NCBI RefSeq assembly: GCF_000382305.1
Contig: NZ_KB908020.1
Span: 62,001-126,000, forward strand
Reading direction: 5' to 3'
DNA length: 64,000 nt
Source: Vitreoscilla stercoraria DSM 513
GTDB taxonomy: Bacteria > Pseudomonadota > Gammaproteobacteria > Burkholderiales > Neisseriaceae
Every line of letters begins with the position of its first letter. The stretch's first letter is position 1. Both the position numbers and the translations under genes were made by a program. This document shows, piece by piece, positions 33,805 through 42,720 of the stretch. The notes beneath the pieces are model-generated. The model made no database searches. It was not told the DNA's origin and worked only from the letters and a program-made list of their open reading frames with translations.

Positions 33805-35319
33805 TATGGACTCTGTTGGCGGGGATTTTTTTTGATACTGTTGCCAGAAATGAGCGTGATGTCGCTCGAATTGCTGTATGCCTAATAGCAGATAAGGTGC
33901 TGCATCTTCTAAATTTTTTTGCAAAGAAGGCGGTGCATTGAGCAAATAAGGTTGCAAAATGGTGAAGCCACGGTAATGGTTGGCTGGTAAAAATGGAAAA
34001 CCGATGGTGATGGTCAGAGGACTTTGTTGGTCTAGACAAATTTTGGTTTTGATTTCAACGCATGGAGTCACATAAATAGGCAAATAAATCGATGACAATT
34101 TGCCTAAACTCAGTAAAGCTTGTTTGTTTGGATTGCGTTGCCAATAAGATTCCACAGACTCTTCGGCAATGTTTTTGCGATAAATATCTTGTCCATTGAA
34201 TAAAACAGTATCCAATTGTAAATGGGTTTGTTTGCTCAGTTTAGACAGCATATGGGCTGCGGTAAAGCCAGTGGCAAGCATGGTTTTTTTACTCAGCACA
34301 TCATTGTTTTTGGGGAGGTCTTGTTGGGTGTTTAAACTGATTTGAGAGCGATTAGACAGGGTTTTAATAATACTATATGCGTATTGATGTATGTCTTGAT
34401 TGGTTTTTCCCAATAAATAATCATTCACAAAGCCTAAAATGAAATGCCAGTCTGCACCAAATTGTGCGACGCGCAAATGGCTAATGGCGCTGGAAGTAGG
34501 CTCGTTTAAAGCTTGACTGATATTTTCTTGATTGTGCCAATAAATAGGGCATTGTGCCAAATTGGCAATCGTACTGCCCAAGTAAGCGCCAACCCAAAAA
34601 ATAAAATTGATTTGGTCTGGGCGCAGTTGATCTTTATGATTGACAAAATCTTGCTCCAATTGGATAGGGTACAAAATACTGTCTAGTTGTTGCAAACTGT
34701 TAATGGAATAATCCCAGTAGGATTTGTGTTTTTCAATTATGTCTGCATAAGCCAAACCACCGGGAATGACGGCTTGCTGGTAGACCATTTGTTGGAAAAT
34801 ATGCATCCAAGTGGTGGGGTCGCTAATATGGCGTAGTTGTTGTGCCAAAATAATGTTTTCAACTTGTATGCTCAACGGTGTTGATACTACCTCTAATGAC
34901 AGTTGTTTGAGAACCAAATCTATGGGTGGCAACCATTGGTTACCAAGATGCAACAACATGCTGGTGCTTAACGTGCGTGGCAATCTTTGTTGGGCTTGAG
35001 GATTGGTTTCGGTAAATTTTTGGTAGCTATACCAAATTGGTTGTTCCCCAAGCGCATGACCCAGCACTTGGCCAATGTAAGCGGACAACAATAAAATGGT
35101 GTTGCGTTGATTTTGACTATGAGATTGCGGTGAGAAAAGCTGGGCACAATGGTTGCGGTGGTATTCAAAAAAGAGGTCTAGGTCTTGCAAACTATCGAAT
35201 TGTTTGTTCCAAGTCAATTGACGCAACGCTTCTTCGAGGTACCATCCACCCTTGGGGTTCTGATGGCTTTCAAAACACCCGAGCAAATAATTCATGATTT
35301 GATTGGCTTCGATTGACAT
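33802..35319 (-). CDS. Unknown protein with an internal duplication
   Basis: 505 residues, no signal peptide or TM helix, not recognised. Two segments of about 60 residues look alike: 43-102 (SLQDLDLFF ... LLLSAYIGQVLGHALGEQPIWY) and 208-267 (SLQQLDSIL ... FWVGAYLGSTIANLAQCPIYW). They share the pattern S-L-Q-x-L-D, then a hydrophobic strand, A-Y-[IL]-G, and P-I-[WY]. This suggests two copies of one domain, plus a distinct C-terminal third. Sits between kef and glcB, bounded by DUS terminators on both sides, so a single-gene unit. Start ATG 35319 has only a weak ribosome site. Confidence 0.75.
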   Translation of the reverse strand: MSIEANQIMNYLLGCFESHQNPKGGWYLEEALRQLTWNKQFDSLQDLDLFFEYHRNHCAQLFSPQSHSQNQRNTILLLSAYIGQVLGHALGEQPIWYSYQKFTETNPQAQQRLPRTLSTSMLLHLGNQWLPPIDLVLKQLSLEVVSTPLSIQVENIILAQQLRHISDPTTWMHIFQQMVYQQAVIPGGLAYADIIEKHKSYWDYSINSLQQLDSILYPIQLEQDFVNHKDQLRPDQINFIFWVGAYLGSTIANLAQCPIYWHNQENISQALNEPTSSAISHLRVAQFGADWHFILGFVNDYLLGKTNQDIHQYAYSIIKTLSNRSQISLNTQQDLPKNNDVLSKKTMLATGFTAAHMLSKLSKQTHLQLDTVLFNGQDIYRKNIAEESVESYWQRNPNKQALLSLGKLSSIYLPIYVTPCVEIKTKICLDQQSPLTITIGFPFLPANHYRGFTILQPYLLNAPPSLQKNLEDAAPYLLLGIQQFERHHAHFWQQYQKKSPPTESI

Positions 35320-35385
35320 GGTGAGCCTGTATCCATTGTAAAAGGTAAAGCTTGTATAACAATAAGCAGTCCAACTATGGATACA

Positions 35386-35421
35386 AAAGCGTCCTGTAAG
35401 TTTTACAGGACGCTCTTTTTT
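35386..35421 (-). terminator. DUS-pair terminator after glcB
   Basis: Copies at 35388-35399 and 35403-35414, with a T tract on the plus strand side and TTTTGTAT on the minus side. Confidence 0.8.
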
Positions 35422-35439
35422 ATTGCAATAATGTGTGAA

Positions 35440-37620
35440 TTACACCAAAGCTTGTGCTTTTGCTACTTGGCGATAGTGGTGTAACAATGGCTCAGTATAG
35501 CCGCTAGGTTGAGCCGTACCTTTGAAAATCAAATCAGATGCTGCTAAGAAAGCAGGTGATGTTTCAAAACGACCGACCATCGGCGTGTAAACCGCATCAC
35601 CAGCATTTTGACCATCAACCACAGCCGCCATGCGCTCTAAGCTTTCACGCACTTGTGCTTCACTGACAATGCCATGCACCAACCAGTTGGCAATGTGTTG
35701 GCTAGAAATGCGCAAAGTGGCACGGTCTTCCATCAAGCCAATGTTGTGAATGTCTAATACTTTAGAGCAGCCTACACCTTGTTCCACCCAGCGCACCACA
35801 TAACCCAAAATACCTTGGCAGTTATTGTCCAACTCTTGTTGCTTCTCAGCATCAGACCAATCGGTATTTTCAGCTAAAGGTGGCGTCAACAATTCATTCA
35901 ACAAATCTGCTTTTTCGCCTGCCAAAATTTCTTTTTGAACATCAAATACATTCACTTGATGGTAATGCAAAGCGTGCAAAGCCGCGCCTGTTGGTGATGG
36001 TACCCAAGCGGTGGTTGCACCTGATTTAGGATGGCCGATTTTTTGTTCCAACATTTCCGCCATCAAGTCAGGCATCGCCCACATGCCTTTACCAATTTGT
36101 GCTTTGCCAGCCAAGCCGCAAGCCAAACCGATGTGCACGTTGCGCGTTTCGTAAGCTTTGATCCAATCGCTGTTTTTAATGTCGCCTTTGCGCAAAACCG
36201 CGCCTTGGTACATAGATGTGTGCATTTCATCGCCTGTGCGGTCCAAGAAACCTGTGTTGATGAACACCACACGTTCTTGGGCTTGAGCGATACAAGCTTT
36301 CAAATTAGAAGAAGTGCGACGCTCTTCATCCATAATGCCCATTTTTAAGGTATTTGCTGGCAAACCAGTCAATTTCTCAGCCTCACCAAACAAACGATTG
36401 GCAAACGCCACTTCTTCAGGGCCGTGCATTTTTGGTTTTACAATGTAAACCGAGCCTGAGCGGCTGTTGGTATTCTCACCACGGCTTAAATCGTAATGTG
36501 CAATCAACGCCGTCATCACGCAATCCATGATGCCTTCAGGAATTTCATTGCCATCTTTGTCCAAAATCGCAGGCGTGGTCATCAAATGACCTACGTTGCG
36601 GATGAACAACAACGAACGACCTGGCAATTTGAAGCTTTGACCGTCTTTACCTGTGTATTCACGATCTGGATTCATGCTGCGGGTGAATACTTTGCCGTTT
36701 TTCTCGATTTCTTCAGCCAAAGTACCTTGCATCAAACCAAACCAGTTGCGGTACACCAAAGTTTTGTCTTCGCCATCCACAGCTGCAACCGAATCTTCAC
36801 AGTCCATGATGGTCGACAAGGCCGCTTCCATGATAACGTCTTTGATGCCAGCAGGATCTTGCGCACCGATGGCGCTGGTTTTGTCGATGATGATGTCAAA
36901 ATGCAAACCATTGTGTAAGAACAACAATGAAGCAGGTGCGGCTGCATCGCCTGTGTAGCCTACGAACAATTCAGGCGATTGCAAAGCAACGTTTGAGCCG
37001 TCCTGTAAAGTCGCTTGTATTTCACCATTAACAATGGCGTAAGCGGTAGTATCTTTGTGGCTGCCTTGTGCTAAAGGAATGGCTTGGTCTAAGAAGTTGC
37101 GGGCAAATTCAATCACTGCCGCACCACGTTTTTCGTTATAGGTTTTGCCTGCTGCCAATTCGCCTTCTTGAGCGATGGCATTGGTGCCGTACAAAGCGTC
37201 GTACAAGCTGCCCCAACGAGCGTTAGCGGCATTGATGGCATAACGAGCGTTGTTGATAGGTACGACCAATTGAGGGCCAGCTTGTGTTGAGATTTCCACG
37301 TCTACATTGGCAGTTGAAATTTGGAAGTCTTCAGGCACATCTACCAAATAACCGATTTCTTTTAAGAATGTTTGATAAGCCGCTTGATCTTGGATTTTGC
37401 CCGGATTTTGGCGACACCATTCATCCATTTGGATTTGGATTTCATCACGTTTTGCCAACAAAGTCTTGTTAACGGGTGCCAATTCGTGCACCAAATCACT
37501 GAAACCTTGCCAGAAGCTGTTAGAGTCAACGTGTGGATGATTTGGAATCAACTCTTGTTCAATGAATTGGTACAAAATCTCATCTACTTGTAATTGTGCG
37601 GCTGTTTGGTATTGTGCCAT
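35440..37620 (-). CDS. glcB: Malate synthase G
   Basis: Condenses glyoxylate with acetyl-CoA to malate. The start is ATG 37620 (MAQYQTAAQLQVDEILYQFI), with GGAG 8 bp before it. 726 residues, matching the monomeric G isoform (about 725) rather than the 530-residue A form. Key segments: MDCEDSVAAVDGEDKTLVYRNW with the Mg and acetyl-CoA site acids, RSLLFIRNVGHLM, MHGPEEVAFA and the C-terminal GCSKVLDIHNIGLMEDRATLR. A near-DUS word (CCGTCCTGTAA) lies at 36998. No isocitrate lyase is in the window; glyoxylate may come from glycolate or elsewhere. Confidence 0.97.
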   Translation of the reverse strand: MAQYQTAAQLQVDEILYQFIEQELIPNHPHVDSNSFWQGFSDLVHELAPVNKTLLAKRDEIQIQMDEWCRQNPGKIQDQAAYQTFLKEIGYLVDVPEDFQISTANVDVEISTQAGPQLVVPINNARYAINAANARWGSLYDALYGTNAIAQEGELAAGKTYNEKRGAAVIEFARNFLDQAIPLAQGSHKDTTAYAIVNGEIQATLQDGSNVALQSPELFVGYTGDAAAPASLLFLHNGLHFDIIIDKTSAIGAQDPAGIKDVIMEAALSTIMDCEDSVAAVDGEDKTLVYRNWFGLMQGTLAEEIEKNGKVFTRSMNPDREYTGKDGQSFKLPGRSLLFIRNVGHLMTTPAILDKDGNEIPEGIMDCVMTALIAHYDLSRGENTNSRSGSVYIVKPKMHGPEEVAFANRLFGEAEKLTGLPANTLKMGIMDEERRTSSNLKACIAQAQERVVFINTGFLDRTGDEMHTSMYQGAVLRKGDIKNSDWIKAYETRNVHIGLACGLAGKAQIGKGMWAMPDLMAEMLEQKIGHPKSGATTAWVPSPTGAALHALHYHQVNVFDVQKEILAGEKADLLNELLTPPLAENTDWSDAEKQQELDNNCQGILGYVVRWVEQGVGCSKVLDIHNIGLMEDRATLRISSQHIANWLVHGIVSEAQVRESLERMAAVVDGQNAGDAVYTPMVGRFETSPAFLAASDLIFKGTAQPSGYTEPLLHHYRQVAKAQALV

Positions 37621-37834
37621 TGGATGAACTCCTTTGTAATTGAAACATGCTTGTTTAGCAAGCATCTGTTTATCATGATTAGCAGTCTAGCGATTTTGGT
37701 TTTAATTGTCTTGGTTTCGCTATTTAAATCATTTTTTCTCAAAAATCGGAACATCTTGAATAAAATTGTTTGAAATAATGGAACACTTTTTTCAGGTATG
37801 GTTTGAAAAGTTGGAGTTTATGCTTGAAATGAAA

Positions 37835-37866
37835 AAAGCGTCCTGTCAATATTGACAGGACGCTTG
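37835..37866 (-). terminator. DUS-pair terminator with compensatory change, after slyD
   Basis: AGCGTCCTGTCA (37837-37848) and its complement (37853-37864): both arms carry TCA instead of TAA, so the palindrome stays perfect. Confidence 0.75.
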
Positions 37867-37904
37867 AAGAATAAGACAGTCTTTATATTAGAAAACTAAC
37901 TGTT

Positions 37905-38381
37905 TTAGTGATGGTGGCCGTGTTCGCCATGAGCATGACCGTGTTCGATTTCTTCTTTGGTCGCAGGGCGAATGTCATTGACAGTGGCTTTAAAACGCAA
38001 GCGCATGCCAGACAAAGGATGATTGCCATCTACCACTGCTTTGCCATCGGCAATCTCTGTGACGCGGTATACCAAAGAATCACCAAATTCATCATCAGCT
38101 TCAAACATCATGCCCACTTCCACTTCTACTGGAAAGGCTTCTAAGTCTTCGATGCGAATCAAATCTTCATCTTGTTCACCAAATGCATCGTCTGGTTCCA
38201 ACGTCACATCGACCACATCGCCTACATTTTTACCGTGTAAAGCCTCTTCTACCAATGGAAAAATACCATCGTAACCACCGTGCAAATACACGATGTCTTC
38301 TTCTGTTTTGTCTAATAACTGGTTGTTTGTGTCAAACATTTCGTATTGCAAGCTGACAACATCATTTTTTTGGATCGGCAT
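37905..38381 (-). CDS. slyD: FKBP-type peptidyl-prolyl isomerase, SlyD-like
   Basis: Chaperone and prolyl isomerase. The start is ATG 38381 (MPIQKNDVVSLQYEMFDTNN); the longer opening lacks a ribosome site. 158 residues: FKBP core split by an insert-in-flap domain (LEPDDAFGEQDEDLIRIEDL to GNHPLSGMRLRF). The C-terminus is HGHAHGEHGHHH, a metal-binding His tail shorter than in E. coli SlyD. Likely nickel-binding and cytosolic. Confidence 0.93.
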   Translation of the reverse strand: MPIQKNDVVSLQYEMFDTNNQLLDKTEEDIVYLHGGYDGIFPLVEEALHGKNVGDVVDVTLEPDDAFGEQDEDLIRIEDLEAFPVEVEVGMMFEADDEFGDSLVYRVTEIADGKAVVDGNHPLSGMRLRFKATVNDIRPATKEEIEHGHAHGEHGHHH

Positions 38382-38912
38382 AGTATCGCTCTTTTCAAAA
38401 TTATTCAGAAGGACATTATAAAGGTGAATGCGACGATAGCCCAATTTAACTTGGGAATCTGAAGGGAAGTGTATGTAAAGGTCTTTGGTGAATCAAGGTG
38501 TTTTTAGAATATGGGTGTAGAAAATATTGGAAGAAACAGGTTTTTTTATGGGAAGTTTATGAAGTTTTAATGAGTAATAAAATGGTTTGTTGGGGTCACC
38601 TGTATGTATTTATCATTGAAATGATTAAAATTGAATCAATTTTAGGCTTTTATGTTGTTTGTGTGTTTCAAGTATGAAGTTATTGTGAGGTTTAGAGTCA
38701 TATTGATGCTAAGTAATGTGAAAAAAGACATATCAGCCCAAATGCACCATTTGTCACTGTGATTTTGTTGGTGCATAATGCGTTCAACTTCAGAACACGA
38801 AAGCTTAAAGCACAATATATACAAACTTCTTGTGTCGATATAAACAATGATGTTTGTGTGCTTTAAGTAGAGTTTATTTATACATTGTTAATATTTAATT
38901 AAGGTTACAAAA
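38382..38912. other. 531-bp divergent spacer with several palindromes, no gene found
   Basis: Between divergent slyD and the small lipoprotein gene. Contains ATCATT-GA-AATGAT (38612-38625) followed at once by TAAAATTGAATCAATTTTA (38626-38644), a perfect 9-bp palindrome with a 1-nt centre. Also an 11-bp perfect inverted repeat, CTTAAAGCACA (38804-38814) and TGTGCTTTAAG (38857-38867). No DUS and no coding ORF. Confidence 0.5.
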
Positions 38913-39155
38913 ATGAAAAAATCATTGTTAGCTGCTGCTGTTATTTCTATGTTCTTGGCTGCTTGTGGTGGTGAGCAAGCTGCTCCTGCTGCTGCTTCTG
39001 CTCCAGTTGAAGCGTCTGCAATTGTTGAAGCTTCTGCTCCAGTTGAAGTTTCTGCAGTTGTTGAAGCATCTGCTCCAGTTGAAGCTTCTGCAATCGTTGA
39101 AGCATCTGCTCCAGTTGAAGCTTCTGCTGCTTCTGCTGCTTCTGCTGCTCAATAA
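38913..39155 (+). CDS. Small hexapeptide-repeat lipoprotein
   Basis: 80 residues. Signal peptide MKKSLLAAAVISMFLAAC with lipobox LAAC, C18 acylated. The mature part is almost wholly a hexapeptide repeat of the form ASAxVE (seven units, x being P, I or V), ending in ASAASAASAAQ. The units are encoded by near-identical 18-bp repeats, so length could vary by slippage. AAGG ribosome site and a strong terminator downstream. Function unknown; an extended surface or periplasmic spacer is conceivable. Confidence 0.8.
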   Translation: MKKSLLAAAVISMFLAACGGEQAAPAAASAPVEASAIVEASAPVEVSAVVEASAPVEASAIVEASAPVEASAASAASAAQ

Positions 39156-39172
39156 TTCAAATTTTGAATTGC

Positions 39173-39201
39173 AAAAAACCCGCCTTGATGGCGGGTTTTT
39201 T
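39173..39201 (+). terminator. Terminator after the repeat lipoprotein
   Basis: AAAAAACCCGCC pairs with GGCGGGTTTTTT around a 5-nt loop. Strong. Confidence 0.9.
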
Positions 39202-39215
39202 GTTGTCTGTTAGAG

Positions 39216-39249
39216 TTTTGAAATAGGGAATTTTTCCCCTATTTCAAAA
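39216..39249 (-). terminator. Terminator after the IclR gene
   Basis: TTTTGAAATAGGG pairs with CCCTATTTCAAAA, a 13-bp stem just past the iclR stop on the minus strand. Confidence 0.7.
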
Positions 39250-39260
39250 ACACAATCAAA

Positions 39261-40037
39261 TCAAATTTTACTTAAGCGTTGAGCCAATTGTTGTAATGGT
39301 TTGAGATTTTTTTCAACCAACTCTGCTTCGCCTATTAAAGCTCTTGGCACGCTGGCATTTAATGAATAAGCATAAGATTTTTCAAAACTGTCCCAAACAG
39401 GTACGGCAATGGCGGTAATGTCATTGCTAAATTCACCATCTGATACGGTATAACCGTTGTGTTCAAAAAATACTTTAGCTTCTTCAAACGTGGCTATTGC
39501 ACCTTCTGATTGTGGCAATTGACGCAAAATGCGTTGTTGTTCTGTAGTTGTTTGATGGATGAAGTGCGCACGACCAATTGCGGTGCTGACAATCGGTACT
39601 TCTGAACCTATGCTTAATTGTACGGTTAATTTGGCAGGACTGCGGATGGACTGTAAATAATACATTTTGCCGTTGCGCTCGGTCGCTAAACTCACAGAAA
39701 TTTGATGTTTTTGTGCCAATTCAATCATCAAAGGTGTACAGCGTTGTACAAATTGGCGCTGTTCTTCGGCAATATGACTCAGTCTGAAGCAGTTAGCCCC
39801 TAAATAGTATTCATGTCCTTGCTGGCGAATGAAATCTAATTTCATCAAAGTGTAGAGTAAACGTGACACTGTGGCTTTGGGTAAACCACTTTTCTCGCAT
39901 AACAATTGGTGGGTCAATGGGCGCATTTCGTTATCAAATGCTGACATCAAACTGATGCCACGGGCCAAAGCTGTGACAAATTGCTTGTCATCATGCTCTT
40001 CTGCATATTGAATGGCATTTAAAAGTGAATCTAACAC
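39261..40037 (-). CDS. IclR-family transcriptional regulator
   Basis: 258 residues. Initiates at GTG 40037: GGAG lies 8 bp upstream and no ATG is available before the DNA-binding domain. N-terminal winged helix (LTHQLLCEKSGLPKATVSRLLYTLMKLDFI, about 40-70) and the IclR effector domain (about 90-255, with the GSEVPIVSTAIGRAHF core). Divergent from gcdH across 115 bp, which hold an inverted repeat. Most likely the local regulator of glutaryl-CoA catabolism. Effector inferred, not shown. Confidence 0.88.
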   Translation of the reverse strand: MLDSLLNAIQYAEEHDDKQFVTALARGISLMSAFDNEMRPLTHQLLCEKSGLPKATVSRLLYTLMKLDFIRQQGHEYYLGANCFRLSHIAEEQRQFVQRCTPLMIELAQKHQISVSLATERNGKMYYLQSIRSPAKLTVQLSIGSEVPIVSTAIGRAHFIHQTTTEQQRILRQLPQSEGAIATFEEAKVFFEHNGYTVSDGEFSNDITAIAVPVWDSFEKSYAYSLNASVPRALIGEAELVEKNLKPLQQLAQRLSKI

Positions 40038-40087
40038 TAGACAACTCCGCTTTTTTTGTTACAATGGTTTCATATTGTAAAACATAA

Positions 40088-40105
40088 TTTCGTTTAGCGA
40101 AACGA
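40088..40105. promoter_or_regulatory. Candidate IclR operator
   Basis: TTTCGTTTAGCGAAACGA: TCGTTT and AAACGA inverted around AGCG, centred in the iclR-gcdH divergent spacer. Confidence 0.45.
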
Positions 40106-40152
40106 TTTTTTTAAATCAAACTACATTATTTAGACCAACACAGGAGAAACAC

Positions 40153-41334
40153 ATGAGCCAAACACGTGCACCGTTTACTTGGGATGATCCATTGTTATTG
40201 TCACAACAATTGACTGAAGAAGAGCGCATGGTTTTTGACAGCGCCAACGACTTCTTTCAAAACGAATTGATGCCTGGCATTTTAGAAGCCAACCGCAATG
40301 AAAATTTTGATACCAACATCATGCGTCAATTGGGTGAAATGGGTTTCTTGGGCGTGACCATTGAAGGTTACGGCTGTGCAGGTATGTCGAGCGTGGCTTA
40401 TGGTTTGATTGGTCGTGCTATTGAGCGCGTGGATTCAGGCTACCGTTCTGCAATGAGTGTGCAGTCTAGCTTGGTGATGCACCCCATTTATGCTTACGGT
40501 ACTGAAGCGCAAAAAGACAAATACTTGCCTAAATTGGCGACAGGTGAATGGATTGGTTGTTTTGGCTTGACCGAGCCTAATGCGGGTTCTGATCCTGCTG
40601 GCATGCAAACTCGTGCTAAAAAAGTGCCAGGTGGTTATTCATTGTCTGGTTCAAAAATGTGGATCACCAACAGTCCTGTGGCAGACGTGTTTGTGGTTTG
40701 GGCCAAAGACGATGAAGGCGAAATCCGTGGTTTCATCTTGGACAAAGGCATGAAAGGTTTGTCTGCGCCAAAAATTCACGGCAAATTCTCTTTGCGTGCA
40801 TCAATCACCGGTGAAATCGTGATGGACGAAGTGTTTGTGCCTGAAGAAAATGCCTTCCCAGACATTCGTGGTTTGAAAGGTCCATTTGGTTGTTTGAACA
40901 AAGCCCGTTATGGCATTGCTTGGGGTTCTATGGGTGCGGCAGAAGCTTGCTGGCACGCTGCACGCCAATACACTTTGGATCGTCATCAATTTGGTCGTCC
41001 TTTGGCGGCAACACAATTGGTACAGTTAAAATTGGCGAATATGCAAACTGAAATTGCATTAGGTTTACAGGCCGCTTTGCAAGTGGGTCGTTTGATGGAC
41101 CAAGACCAAGCTGCACCTGAAATGATTTCTTTAATCAAGCGTAACAACTGTGGTAAAGCTTTGGACATCGCTCGTATTGCCCGTGATATGCATGGCGGCA
41201 ATGGTATTGCAGACGAATTCCATGTGATTCGCCATGTGATGAACTTAGAGGCGGTGAACACTTATGAAGGTACTCATGACGTTCATGCTTTGATTTTGGG
41301 ACGTGCTCAAACAGGTTTGCAAGCGTTTGCATAA
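40153..41334 (+). CDS. gcdH: Glutaryl-CoA dehydrogenase
   Basis: FAD enzyme oxidising and decarboxylating glutaryl-CoA to crotonyl-CoA, end of lysine and tryptophan degradation. 393 residues. The catalytic base is E372 in NTYEGTHDVHALILGRA, the GCDH-specific form of the acyl-CoA dehydrogenase motif. FAD segments CFGLTEPNAGSDPAG and KMWITNSPVADVFVVW. AGGAG ribosome site. Internal DUS variant at 41064. Followed by a CoA-transferase and ETF-QO, its probable partners. Confidence 0.93.
   Translation: MSQTRAPFTWDDPLLLSQQLTEEERMVFDSANDFFQNELMPGILEANRNENFDTNIMRQLGEMGFLGVTIEGYGCAGMSSVAYGLIGRAIERVDSGYRSAMSVQSSLVMHPIYAYGTEAQKDKYLPKLATGEWIGCFGLTEPNAGSDPAGMQTRAKKVPGGYSLSGSKMWITNSPVADVFVVWAKDDEGEIRGFILDKGMKGLSAPKIHGKFSLRASITGEIVMDEVFVPEENAFPDIRGLKGPFGCLNKARYGIAWGSMGAAEACWHAARQYTLDRHQFGRPLAATQLVQLKLANMQTEIALGLQAALQVGRLMDQDQAAPEMISLIKRNNCGKALDIARIARDMHGGNGIADEFHVIRHVMNLEAVNTYEGTHDVHALILGRAQTGLQAFA
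41064..41075 (-). repeat. DUS variant (AGCGGCCTGTAA) in gcdH
   Basis: Position-5 G variant, coding; encodes LQAA. Confidence 0.55.
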
Positions 41335-41363
41335 TATCGTGTCATTGAAGTTGTAAATGGTAT

Positions 41364-41390
41364 TTTCAGGACGCTTAATGCGTCCTGAAA
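41364..41390 (+). repeat. DUS pair in opposite order, gcdH to CoA-transferase
   Basis: TTCAGGACGCT (41365-41375), then TGCGTCCTGAA; an 11-bp stem TTTCAGGACGC / GCGTCCTGAAA without a T run, between codirectional genes. Confidence 0.6.
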
Positions 41391-41444
41391 CCCATCTAAA
41401 GATGAAAAAATAAATCAAATCGTATCAATACAAAGGATGACAAC

Positions 41445-42635
41445 ATGAGTACGACTGCGTTGGCAGGCATCAAAGTGGTGGATTTATCAAGGGTATTGGC
41501 AGGACCGAGTGCAACGCAATGTTTGGCTGATTTGGGTGCGGAAGTCATCAAAATTGAACGACCAAAAGAAGGTGATGAAACCCGTCATTGGGCACCACCG
41601 CAATTTGCAGATGGTACTTCGGCATATTTTTCTACGGTTAACCGCAACAAGCAGTCTTTGACTGTTGATATCAGCACGCCAGAAGGGCAAGAAATCATTC
41701 AAAAAATGATTCTAGATGCGGATGTGTTGGTGGAAAACTACAAAGTCGGCGGCCTGAAAAAATATGGTTTGGATTATGACAGCGTGAAAGCTTTGAATCC
41801 ACGTTTGGTATATGCGTCTTTAACGGGTTTTGGTCACACTGGCCCTGATTCACATAAGCCAGGTTATGATTATATTATTCAAGGTTTGTCAGGTTTGATG
41901 AGCATCACCGGTCCTGAGCAAGGCATGCCACACAAAGTGGGCGTGGCGGTCGTGGATTTGTTTTCGGGCTTGAATTTGGTCATTGGCATACAGGCCGCTT
42001 TGTTAGCACGCTATCAAACAGGCACAGGCCAACATGTGGATGTGTCTTTGTTAGACAGTGCTGTGACCATGTTGGGCAATGTGGGTATGAATCATTTGGC
42101 CACAGGGAATGTACCACCGCGTTTGGGTAATGCTCACCCGAGTATTGTGCCGTATCAAGTGTTTGAAACCGCAGGTGGCCAGCATTTGATTTTGGCTTGT
42201 GGTAATGACAAACAATTTGCGGCGGTATGTAATGTGATGGGTCAAGATTGGAATCAAGAAGAGCGTTTTGAAACCAATCCTAAGCGTGTATTGCATCGCG
42301 AGGCTTTGATTGAATTGATGCAAGAAGAATTTTTAAGTCATACTCGTGATCAATGGTTGTCGGTATTTGAAGCAGCCCAAGTGCCTTGTGGGCCGATTAA
42401 CAATATTGCAGAAGCCTTGGCAATGCCACAAGTGATCGAACGTGAAATGGTTATCGTGTTGCCAAAAAATGACACAGACATTTCTGTTTTAGGCTCTCCT
42501 ATCAAGCTATCAGCTACGCCTGTGTCATATCGTACCGCCCCACCAAATTTGGGACAAGATACTGTTTCGGTATTAACAAACTTGGGTTATACTGCCGAAC
42601 AAATTGAAAAACTACAACAGCAGGGCGTTGTTTAA
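41445..42635 (+). CDS. Family III CoA-transferase (CaiB/BaiF), probably glutarate CoA-transferase
   Basis: 396 residues. The catalytic Asp by alignment with formyl-CoA transferase is D171 in VAVVDLFSGLNLVIG. Other family segments are VVDLSRVLAGPSATQCLADLGAEVIKIERP, FSTVNRNKQSLTVDIS and GYDYIIQGLSGLMSITG. Its place behind gcdH suggests it activates glutarate with succinyl-CoA, like human SUGCT; this is inference. AAAGGATG ribosome site. DUS variants at 41748 and 41989. A strong hairpin follows the stop. Confidence 0.85.
   Translation: MSTTALAGIKVVDLSRVLAGPSATQCLADLGAEVIKIERPKEGDETRHWAPPQFADGTSAYFSTVNRNKQSLTVDISTPEGQEIIQKMILDADVLVENYKVGGLKKYGLDYDSVKALNPRLVYASLTGFGHTGPDSHKPGYDYIIQGLSGLMSITGPEQGMPHKVGVAVVDLFSGLNLVIGIQAALLARYQTGTGQHVDVSLLDSAVTMLGNVGMNHLATGNVPPRLGNAHPSIVPYQVFETAGGQHLILACGNDKQFAAVCNVMGQDWNQEERFETNPKRVLHREALIELMQEEFLSHTRDQWLSVFEAAQVPCGPINNIAEALAMPQVIEREMVIVLPKNDTDISVLGSPIKLSATPVSYRTAPPNLGQDTVSVLTNLGYTAEQIEKLQQQGVV
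41748..41758 (+). repeat. DUS variant (GGCGGCCTGAA)
   Basis: Inside the CoA-transferase gene. Confidence 0.45.
41989..42000 (-). repeat. DUS variant (AAGCGGCCTGTA)
   Basis: Inside the CoA-transferase gene; TACAGGCCGCTT in the coding direction. Confidence 0.5.
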
Positions 42636-42639
42636 TTTG

Positions 42640-42675
42640 AATTTTTAATCATGAATGCCATGATTAAAAATTTTT
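42640..42675 (+). terminator. Hairpin between CoA-transferase and ETF-QO genes
   Basis: Perfect 14-bp stem AATTTTTAATCATG / CATGATTAAAAATT, 5-nt loop, then TTT. AT-rich; may only partly terminate. Confidence 0.6.
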
Positions 42676-42720
42676 AGAGCAATGTTACTGTAATCATAAC
42701 AATAAAAGGAAGCCTCAAAC

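Noticed and set aside
38642..38824. 60-codon minus-strand open frame in the slyD-lipoprotein spacer
   Set aside because: No ribosome site, no similarity to known proteins, and it spans part of the inverted repeat; treated as non-coding.
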